NCBI RefSeq assembly: GCF_032884065.1
Contig: NW_027062863.1
Coordinates: forward strand, 1 to 64,000
Source: Artemia franciscana
Taxonomy: Eukaryota > Arthropoda > Branchiopoda > Anostraca > Artemiidae
Length of the DNA stretch: 64,000 nucleotides
Reading direction: 5' to 3'
Shown one piece after another: positions 12,155 through 20,215 of the stretch. The position numbers and the translations under genes are program-made. A model generated the notes under the pieces. That model was given only the letters and a program-made list of their open reading frames with translations. It searched no databases and was not told where the DNA came from. Positions within the stretch are counted from its first letter, which is position 1, and every line of letters begins with the position of its first letter.

Positions 12155-12586
12155 ATGGTTAGGCATGGTGAAACAGCTTGGAACAAAGAAAACAAACTTT
12201 GCGGCTGGTTTGACACTCCCTCGAGTAAAAAAGGGATTCAGGAAGCCCATGCTGCTCATCAGACTTTGAAGAGAAAAGGCTACTAATTTGATACTGCTCA
12301 TACATCAGTTTTGACTAGAGCTGAACATACCTTGAAAGTCATTCTCGAAGAAATTGAGCAGTCTAGCCTTACCGTTGAGAAGACTTGGCGACTAAGAGGT
12401 ATTGTCAAACATTTGGATCAACTGTCTGATGAAGCTATTATGAGAATAAATTTGCCAAATGGAATAACTTTCGTTTATGAACTTGATGAGAATTTGAAAC
12501 CGATTCAATGTATGCAATTCCTTCGTGATTAAGAAACTGTGTACAAAGCTATGGAAGATGTTACTAAGAAAGGAAAACCCAAACGA
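12155..12586 (+). pseudogene. PGAM-derived segment, unit 12
   Basis: [10 protein letters not shown] start. The frame stops at KGY, then is open from the LTRAEHTL region through [13 protein letters not shown] to the usual stop. The final TGA is CGA. Confidence 0.85.
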
Positions 12587-12645
12587 CCAAGAATCATACA
12601 AATCTTTTAACTGTTATGGTCTATGAATAGTTAGTACTAGCTGTC

Positions 12646-13020
12646 ATGGATGTTAGAGGAAGAATACCTGTTAAACCTCAAGATGTTAAAAATGATCCTG
12701 GACAAATTTGTGAAATCGAAACAGACCAAGATCATAGAGTTGCACTAGATAGTGATGCTGCCCAGGATGTGGAAATCCACGTTGAATCAGAAGACGACAA
12801 ATCAAGAAAAGGGGCAAATAGTGATCTGTCAAAAACAATTCAAAGTGGCACAAACAAAATCCCAGATTTTCTTTTAGTTTATCTATCAGTATTGCAATCA
12901 AGTTCTTATGAATTTATTTTTCAATTACTGGTTGCTATTCTGTTCTCATTGAAAGTGAAAGTTCTTAAGCCAAGTCATAACAATTGTAATTACCGGCTTG
13001 GATACGGAATTGTTATATAA
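12646..13020 (+). pseudogene. Acidic frame of the PGAM satellite, second long-open example
   Basis: Open for 124 residues, from [17 protein letters not shown] through the acidic stretch and FQLLVAILFSLKV to YGIVI, just before the start of PGAM unit 13. It has the same layout as 3932-4330. Its product is not recognised. Confidence 0.42.
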
Positions 13021-13027
13021 AATTATT

Positions 13028-13459
13028 ATGGTTAGGCATAGTGAAACAGCTTGGAACAAAGAAAACAAATTTTGCCGCTGGTTTGATGCTCCCTCGAGTA
13101 AAAAAGGGATTCAGGAAGCCCATGCTGCTGATCAGACTTTGATGAGAAAAGGCTACCAATTTGATACTGCTCTCACATCAGTTTTGACTAGAGCTCAACA
13201 TACCTTGAAAGTCATTCTTGAAGAAATTGAGCAGTCTAGCCTTCCTGTTGAGAAGACTTGGCGACTAAGAGGTATTGTCAAACATTTGATTAAACTGTCT
13301 GATGAAACTATTATGGGAATAAACTTGCCAAATAGAATACCTTTCGTTTATGAACTTAATGACAATTTGAAAACGATTAAATGAATGCAATTCCTTAGTG
13401 ATTAAGAAACTGTGTACAAAGCTAAGGAAGATGTTACTAATAAAGGAAAACCAAAATGA
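13028..13459 (+). pseudogene. PGAM-derived segment, unit 13
   Basis: One frame is open from 12998 to 13384, with VRHSETAWN (glycine of RHG to serine), [14 protein letters not shown] and a stop at the KCM position. It is one of the longest open PGAM-derived frames in the array. Confidence 0.86.
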
Positions 13460-13896
13460 GTAAGAATCATACAGATCTTTTAACTGTTGTAGTCTGTTAA
13501 TAGTTAGTACTAGCTGTCATGGATGTTAGGAGAAGAATACCTGTTAAACCTCAAGATGTTAAAAATGATCCTGGACAAATTTGTGTAATCGAAACTGACC
13601 AAGATGATAGAGTTGCACTAGATAGTGATGCTACCCAGGATGTGGAAATACAGGATGAATCAAAAGACGACAAATTAAGAAAAGGGGCAAATAGTGATCT
13701 GTCAAAAACAATTCCAAGTGGTAGAAAATCCCAGATTTTCTTCTAGTTTATCTATCAGTATTGCAATCAAATTTTTATGAATTTATTTTTCAATTAGTCG
13801 TTGCTATTCTGTTCTCATTGAAAGTGAAAGTTCTGAAGCCAAATAATAACAATTGTAATAACCGGCATGAATACGGAATTGTTATACAAAATTATT

Positions 13897-14254
13897 ATGG
13901 TTAGGCATGGTGAAACAGCTTGGAACAAAGAAAACAAACGATGCGGCTGGTTTGATGCTCCCTCGAGCAAAAAAGGGATTCAGGAAGCCGATTCTGCTGA
14001 TCAGACTTTGTAGAGAAAAGGCTACCAATTTGATACTGCTCATACATCAGTTTTCAGTAGAGTTCAACATACCTTGAAAGTCATTCTTGAAGAAATTGAG
14101 TAGTCTAGCCTTCCCGTTGAGAAGACTTGGCGACTAAGAGGTATTGTCAAACATTTGGATACACTGTCTGATGAAGCTATTATGGGAATAAACTTGCCAA
14201 ATAGAATACCTTTCGCTTATGAACTTGATGACAATTTGAAACCGATTAAATGTA
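13897..14254 (+). pseudogene. PGAM-derived segment, unit 14, 3'-truncated
   Basis: It runs from [20 protein letters not shown] to about KPIKC and then jumps at 14254 into the acidic frame of the next unit (CCAGTTAAACCTC), losing the PGAM end and spacer. It shares the KRCGW variant with unit 2. Confidence 0.85.
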
Positions 14255-14609
14255 CCAGTTAAACCTCAAGATGTTAAAAATGATCCTGGACAAATTTGTG
14301 AAATCGAAACTGACCAAGATGATAGCGCTGCACTAGATAGTGATGCTGCCCAGGATGTGGAAAAAGACGGTGAATCAGAAGACGACAAATCAAGAAAAGG
14401 GGCAAATAGTGATCTGTCAAAAACAATTCCAAGTGGTATAAACAAAATCCCAGATTTTCTTCTAGTTTATCGATCAGTATTGCAATCAAGTTTTTATGAT
14501 TTTATTTTTCAATTACTCGTTGCTATTCTGTTCTCACTGAAAGCTCTTAAGTCAAATCATAACACTTGTAATAACCGGCTTGGATACGGAATTGTTATAC
14601 AAAATTATT

Positions 14610-15053
14610 ATGGTTAGGCATGGTGAAACAGGTTAGAACAAAGAAAACAAACTTTGCGGCCGGTTTAATGCTCCCTCGAGTAAAAAAGGGATTAAGGAAG
14701 CCCATGCTGCTGATCAGACTTTGAAGAGAAAAGGCTACCAATTTGATATTGCTCACACATCAGTTTTGACTAGAGCTCAATATACCTTGAAAGTCATTCT
14801 TAAAGAAATTGAGTAGTCTAGCCTTCCCGTTGAGAAGACTTGGCGACTAAAATGGCGACTAAGAAGTATTGTCAAACATTTGGATAAACTGTCTGATGAA
14901 GCTATTATGGGAATAAACTTGCCAAATAGAATACCTTTCGTTTATGAACTTGATGACAATTTGAAACCGATTAAATGTATGCACTTCCTTGGTGACTAAG
15001 AAACTGTGTACAAAGCTATGGAAGATGTTACTAATAAAGGAAAACCCAAATGA
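14610..15053 (+). pseudogene. PGAM-derived segment, unit 15 (12-bp duplication type)
   Basis: MVRHGETG start with several substitutions and a stop in the EIEQ region. It carries the 12-bp duplication, and the C-terminal part is present. The following spacer and acidic frame are mostly deleted (join near 15070). Confidence 0.83.
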
Positions 15054-15062
15054 GGAAGAATC

Positions 15063-16112
15063 ATACAAACTATAGCAAATAGTGATAAACAATTCCAAGT
15101 GGTACAAACAAAATCCCAGATTTTCTTCTAGTTTATCTATCAGTATTGCAATCAAGTTCTTATGAATTTAATTTTCAACTACTCGTTGCTATTCTTTTCT
15201 CATTGAAAGTGCAAGTTCTTAAGCCAAATCATAACAATAAGTAATAACCGGCTTGGATACGGAATTGTTATAAAAAATTATTATGGTTAGGCATGGAAAG
15301 GGGCAAATAGTGATCTGTCAAAAACAATTCAAGTGGCACAAACAAAATCCCAGATTTTCTTCTAGTTTATCTATCAGTATTGCAGTCTAATATTTATTAA
15401 TTTATTTTTCAATTACTCGTTGCTATTCTGTTCTCATTGAAAGTGAAAGTTCTTAAGCCAAATCATAACAATTGTAATAAACGGCTTGGATACAGAATTG
15501 TTATACAAAATTATTATGGTTAGGCATGGTGAAACAGCTTGGAACAAAGAAAACAACCTTTGCGGCTGGTTTGATGCTCCCTAGAGTAAAAAAGGGATTC
15601 AGGAAGCCCATGCTGCTGATCAGACTTTGAAGAGAAAAGGCTACCAATTTGATACTGCTCATACATCAGTTTTGACTAGAGCTCAACATACCTTGAAAGT
15701 CATTCTTGAAAAAAATTGAGCAGTCTAGCCTTCCCGTTGAAAAGACTTGGCGACAAAAATGGCGACTAAGATGTATTTTCAAACATTTGGATAAACTGTC
15801 TGATGAAACTATTATGGGAATAAACTTGCCAAATAGAATAGCTTTCGTTTATGAACTTGATGATAATTTGGAACCGATTAAATGTATGCAATTCCTTGGT
15901 GATTAAGAAACTGTGTAAAACAATTCCAAGTGTTACAAACAAAATCCCAGATTTTCTTCTAGTTTATCTATCAGTATTGCAATCAAGTTCTTATGAATTT
16001 ATTTTTCAATTACTTGTTGCTATTCTGTTCTCATTGAAAGTGAAAGTTCTTAAGCCAAATCATTACAATTGTAATAACCGGCTTGGATACGAAATTGTTA
16101 TACAAAATTATT
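15063..16112 (+). repeat. Collapsed part of the PGAM array
   Basis: PGAM starts fall at irregular spacing here (14610, 15283, 15516, 16113). At 15296 the PGAM start MVRHG is joined directly to AAAGGGGCAAATAG of the acidic frame. At 15916 the PGAM end (GAAACTGTGT) is joined to AAAACAATTCC, downstream of the acidic frame. The PGAM segment at 15516-15916 has the 12-bp duplication. These joins look like internal deletions between or within units. Confidence 0.8.
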
Positions 16113-16539
16113 ATGGTTAGGCATGGTGAAACAGCTTGGAACAAAGAAAACAAACTTTGCGGCTGGTTTGATGCCCCCTCGAGTAAAAAAGGGATTCAGG
16201 AGGCCCAAGCTGCTGATCAGACTTTGAAGAGAAAAGAATATCAATTTGATACTGCTCATACATCAGTTTTGACTAGAGCTCAACATACCTTGAAAGTCAT
16301 TCTTGAAGAAATTGACCAGTCTAGCCTCCCGTTGAGAAGACGGCGACTAAGAGGTATTGTCAAACATTTGGATACTGTCTGATGAAGCTATTATGGGAAT
16401 AAACTTTCTAAATAGAATACCTTTCGTTTATGAACTTGATGACAATTTGAAACCGATTAAATGTATGCAATTCTTTGGCGATTAAGAAACTGTATACAAA
16501 GCTATGGAAGATGTTACTAATAAAGGAAAACCCAAATGA
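16113..16539 (+). pseudogene. PGAM-derived segment, unit 18
   Basis: [10 protein letters not shown] start. Small deletions lie around the SLPVEKTW region (it reads [12 protein letters not shown]) and in HLDKL. The C-terminal part and usual stop are present. Confidence 0.85.
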
Positions 16540-16979
16540 GCAAGAATCATACAAATCTTTAAACTGTTATGGTCTATTAATAGTTAGTACTAGCTGTCAT
16601 GGATGTTAGAACAAGAATACCTGTTAAACCTCAAGATGTTAAAAATGATCCTGGACAAATTTGTGAAATCGAAACTGAATAAGATCATAGAGTTGCACTA
16701 GATAGTTATGCTGCCCGGGATGTGGAAATACACGATGAATCAGAAGACGACAAATCAAGAAAAGGGGCAAATAGTGATCTGTCAAAACAATTCCAAGTGG
16801 TAAAAACAAAATCCCAGATTTTCTTCTAGTTTATCTATCAGTATTACAATCAAGTTTTTATGAATTTATTTTTCAACTACTCGTTGCTATTCTGTTCTCA
16901 TTGAAAGTGAAAGTTCTTAAGCCAAATCATAACAATTGTTATAACCGGCTTGGATACAGAATTGTTATAAAAAATTATT

Positions 16980-17423
16980 AGGGTTAGGCATGGTGAAACA
17001 GCTTGGAACAAAGAAAACAAACTTTGCGGCTGGTTTGATGCTCCCTCGAGTAAAAAAGGGATTCAGGAAGCCCTTGCTGCTGATCAGACTTTGAAGAGAA
17101 AAGGCTACCAATTTGATACTGCTCATACATCAGTTTTGACTAGAGCTCAACATACCTTGAAAGTCATTCTTGAAGAAATTGAGCAGTCTAGCCTTCCTGT
17201 TGAGAAGACTCGGTGACTAAAATGGCGACTAAGAGGTATTGCCAAACATTTGGAGAAACTCTGTGATGAAGCTAATATGGGAATAAACTTGCCAAATAGA
17301 ATACCTTTCGTTTATGAACTTGATGACAATTTTAAACCGATTAAATTTATGCAATTCCTTGGTGATTAAGAAACTGTGTACAAAGCTATGGAAGATGTTA
17401 ATAATAAAGGAAAACACAAATGA
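16980..17423 (+). pseudogene. PGAM-derived segment, unit 19 (12-bp duplication type)
   Basis: The start codon is AGG. Otherwise it has the typical sequence through [13 protein letters not shown] with a TGA at the TW-RLKW position, and the C-terminus ends with the usual TGA. The array is interrupted soon after, at 17500. Confidence 0.84.
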
Positions 17424-17499
17424 GCAAGAATCATACAAATCTTTTAACTGTTATGGTCTATTAATAGTTAGTACTAGCTGTCATGAATGTTAGAAGAAG

Positions 17500-18157
17500 A
17501 ATAATATGAAAAAAACTTCGTTTTCTTAAAGAGTTAAAGAGGCTGCGTCCCAAAGTCGAACCTTAAAACGTACAGGAATTAGGAGAGGCAGTTGGGGGGC
17601 TGCTGCCCCCAAACCCCCCGCTTTTAAAGACTCTATTGTACAGGTTTTTCGCAGTGGGGAGCTGCCGCCCCCCTAACCTCCCGCTCTTGGCTTCGGAAAG
17701 GCCCTCTTTTAATTAACAAAAAATTGAAATGAATGATTAATGGAATAACTTCGAAAAATGTTAAACACAAGAGGACAGGAGAACCATTGCGCCGAAACTA
17801 GTAATTAGTAACAATGAAGTTGGCCACTCCATTTACATTTTAACATACTTATTGAAACTCTTTCCCAGACACAGAGCACACAAGCTAAGAGCTGGGGATG
17901 GGGGTAGGGTATCAAACAAAAACCTGTTTTGTATTATTTGTTAATTAAAAGAGGGCCTTTTCGAAGCCAAGAGCGGGGGGTTAGGGGGGTTGCAGCCCCC
18001 CACAACAAAAAACCTGTACAAAAGAGTCTTTAAAAGTGGGGGGTTTTGGGGGGTGGCAGCCCTCCAACTGCCTCTCCTAATTGCTGTACGTTTTAAGGTT
18101 CGACTTTGGGACGCAGCCTCTTTAACTCTTTAAGAAAACGAAGTTTTTTTCATATTA
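17500..18157. mobile_element. Foldback element with ~200-bp inverted arms
   Basis: The left arm (about 17500-17716) starts ATAATATGAAAAAAACTTCG. The right arm (about 17940-18157) is its reverse complement, with matching blocks GAGTTAAAGAGGC, AAAGTCGAACCTTAA, the G/C-rich GCAGCCCCC block and CCAAGAGCGGGGGG. The middle (17720-17940) has no coding capacity. It is inserted in the acidic frame of a PGAM unit, at GAAGAAGAATA. The family of autonomous partner is unknown. Confidence 0.85.
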
Positions 18158-19230
18158 TTTCTGAACGTTTTTCTACAATCCATGGTGGATGTAATTTAAT
18201 AATTCCTGTACTCCTCGTACAGGAATTAGGAGAGGAAGTTGGGTGGCTGCCGCCCCCCAACCCCCCCTCTTTTAAAGACTCCTTTGTACAGGTTTTTTGT
18301 TGTTTTCTGGAATGGAGCTGGATTTTTATGATGCTTGCAGTCATTATCGCCGTGCCGAGCTGATTATTTTGATGTACTTGAATGTTGATATTCGTAACTT
18401 TTAAAAATTTGCAAAAAAGGTTGTTTCGCAGAAACTCAACGTTTTTTGGATTTTGGCTCGAATTGATTTTCCAATTACATAATTTAATTTCTGGAATGGA
18501 GCTGGATTTTTATGATGCTTGCAGTCCTTCTCGCCGTGCCGAGTTGATTACTTTGATGTACTTGAATGTTGATATTCGTAACTTTTAAGAATTTCAAAAA
18601 TTAACATGGGCTCTTATGGGGAAATGGGTTTTTCTAAGCTAGAAAATCGGGGGGTTAAGATTTTCTGACGAAACTTTCCAGAAAATTTTTTTGGATAATT
18701 CCGCGTCGAATGAGTCTTCGTACACCCAGATCCGATGTCGGCTGTGACCTGTAGGCGTGGCAGAAAAAAAGGGTTTCTGTCATATTTCTCAAATAAAAAT
18801 TTTACGGATTAAGACAGAATTTTTTGAAGCTTTCATTCAGTCTCATCATGTCGAGCTGATCATTTTGATGTACTTGATATTGAAATTCGTAACTTTTAAC
18901 AACAAAAAACTTAACATGTGCTCTTATGGGGAATTGGGGATTTTCTAAGCTAGAAAATCGGTGGGTTAAGATTTTCCGACAAAACTTTCAAGCAAAATTA
19001 CTCGGAGAATTCCGCGTCGAATGAGTCTTCGTACACCCAGATCCGATGTCGGCTGTGACCTGTAGGCGTGGCTCTATAACTCTTTAAGAAAACGAAGTTT
19101 TTTTCATATTATTTCTGTACGTTTTTCTACAATCCATGGTGGATGTAATTTAATAATTCCTGTACTCCTCGTACAGGAATTAGCCTCTTTAACTCTTTAA
19201 GAAAACGAAGTTTTTTTCATATTTTGTGAA
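18158..19230. repeat. Cluster of short repeats derived from the foldback element and a ~190-bp unit
   Basis: The block GGAATGGAGCTGGATTTTTA occurs at about 18310 and 18492. A block from ATGGGCTCTTATGGGGAA to GACCTGTAGGCGTGGC occurs at about 18605-18760, 18912-19075 and again at 19373-19528. Foldback-arm pieces (CTCTTTAAGAAAACGAAG) recur at 19080 and 19190. A hairpin with a 12-bp stem (TAATTCCTGTAC, loop TCCTC) occurs at 18200-18228 and 19154-19182. There is no coding sequence. Confidence 0.75.
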
Positions 19231-19236
19231 AAAAAA
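19229..19236 (-). terminator. Pol III terminator of tRNA-Lys
   Basis: Eight consecutive T on the minus strand immediately after the tRNA 3' end. Confidence 0.8.
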
Positions 19237-19237
19237 C

Positions 19238-19310
19238 CGCCCGATAAGGGACTTGAACCCTTGACCTTAGGATTAAAAGTCCCACGCTCTACCGACTGAG
19301 CTAACCGGGC
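19238..19310 (-). tRNA. tRNA-Lys (anticodon UUU)
   Basis: Read on the minus strand, the 73 bases fold as a full cloverleaf. The acceptor GCCCGGT pairs with ATCGGGC, with one G-T. The D arm is GCTCAGTCGGTAGAGC. The anticodon stem TGGGA/TCCTA has one G-T, and the loop CTTTTAA gives UUU. The T arm is AAGGG-TTCAAGT-CCCTT and the discriminator is G. The internal promoter boxes are intact (TAGCTCAGTCGG and GGTTCAAGTCC). A run of eight T (19236-19229) one base after the 3' end is a Pol III terminator. No intron. It sits among foldback-derived repeats inside the PGAM array, so it may have been carried there, but nothing in it is broken. Confidence 0.93.
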
Positions 19311-19324
19311 ATGTTTGAAGTCGA

Positions 19325-19892
19325 AATACCTGCATGTGTATAAATATAACTTTTAAGAATTTCAAAAATTAATATGGGCTCTTATGGGGAAATGGGCTTT
19401 TCTAAGCTAGAAAATCGGGGGGTTAAGATTTTCCGACGAAACTTTCCAGGAAAATTACTCGGAGAATTCCGCGTCAAATGAGTCTTCGTACACCCAGATC
19501 CGATATCGGCTGTGACCTGTAGGTGTGGCGGAAAAAAACAAAAGGAGAACATGAACAATAAGTGGCTATGCGTGGTTTCTGGAAAACAGGGAGGGAGTTA
19601 TCGGATCGAGCTGAAATTTCACGGATAAGCTCCTGGGCCCTAGGGTACCTAAACTTGTGAATTTCAGCCCGATCGGACAACGTTAAAGGTGGCGTGGGGT
19701 TGGGGGATCGAAATTTTCGGCCAGATTTTCCCCATGAAGGAAAAGTCGGAGGGGGATGAAATTTGGCAGGTTTCTTAGTTGGAGCTCGGGCTACGAAATG
19801 CATCCCACCCCATCCCTCTGCGACCAATGGAACCGAAGATCGCTTAACATTGTCGTGGTTCGCCTCTTTAAAGAGGCACGAGTGTGCCTCCT
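19325..19892. repeat. Third copy of the ~190-bp repeat and unassigned flank
   Basis: Positions about 19348-19530 are the third copy of the AATTCCGCGTC / GATATCGGCTGTGACC repeat. Positions 19531-19880 hold GC-richer sequence with no recognisable gene, ending at the palindrome GCCTCTTTAAAGAGGC before the PGAM unit resumes at ATACCTGTTAAACC. Confidence 0.55.
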
Positions 19893-20158
19893 TGATACCT
19901 GTTAAACCTCAAGATCTTAAAAATGATCCTGGACAAATTTGTGAAATCGAAACTGACCAAGATCATAGAGTTGCACTAGATATGATGCTGCCCAGGATAT
20001 GGAAATACACGATGAATCAGAACACAACAAATCAAGAAAAGGGGAAGATAGTGATCTGTCAAAACAACTCCAAATGGTACAAACAAAATCCCGGATTTTC
20101 TTCTAGTTTATCTATCAGTATTGCAATCAAGTTTTTATGACTTTATTTTTCAAAAACT
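19893..20158 (+). repeat. Terminal fragment of the PGAM satellite (acidic frame and spacer)
   Basis: The unit resumes at ATACCTGTTAAACCTC, continues through the acidic frame (with small deletions) and spacer, and breaks off at CTCGT. Complete units continue with TGCTATTCTG at that point. The next bases are Helitron terminal sequence. Confidence 0.85.
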
Positions 20159-20205
20159 CGTCCACCCCAACTGTTGGGGTGGCGAAGCGCCACCCCAACA
20201 GCTAG
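20159..20205 (+). mobile_element. Helitron 3' terminus (hairpin and CTAG)
   Basis: A perfect 13-bp stem (20172-20184 with 20188-20200, loop AAG) is followed by G and CTAG (20202-20205), then T, the host base expected after Helitron ends. An overlapping second hairpin (CCACCCCAA / TTGGGGTGG, 20162-20182) lies just upstream. The element to which this end belongs extends left into the PGAM array; its 5' end is not in the window. Confidence 0.82.
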
Positions 20206-20215
20206 TATATATATA

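Larger units (their letters stand above)
1..17499 (+). repeat. Tandem array of PGAM-derived ~870-bp units
   Basis: Head-to-tail units. Each contains, in order: a short leader ending [20 protein letters not shown], the start of a cofactor-dependent phosphoglycerate mutase; a join from TWRL directly to RGIVKHL; the PGAM C-terminus ending in KGKPK and a stop; about 60 bp of AT-rich spacer; an acidic frame starting MDVRRRIPV; and a further spacer. PGAM start codons lie at 2571, 3441, 4314, 5198, 6055, 6927, 7797, 8654, 9526, 10408, 11281, 12155, 13028, 13897, 14610, 15283, 15516 and 16113, with AGG in place of ATG at 16980. Normal spacing is 857-884 bp. All units share the central deletion and nearly all share a stop after MQFLGD, so the founder was already a pseudogene. 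The array is interrupted at 481-2427 and continues as a fragment at 19893-20158. The left edge is outside the window. Confidence 0.93.

Noticed and set aside
3411-13384. Active phosphoglycerate mutase gene family
   Set aside because: Every unit lacks the middle of the enzyme including known catalytic residues, most have stops or shifts, and spacing is that of a satellite.
2430-17499. CRISPR array
   Set aside because: The repeats are 870 bp and gene-derived with no spacer pattern; the sequence is eukaryotic.
18106-18363. 85-residue frame with a hydrophobic end
   Set aside because: It overlaps the foldback arm and repeat cluster, and the same sequence in the other copies does not keep the frame.
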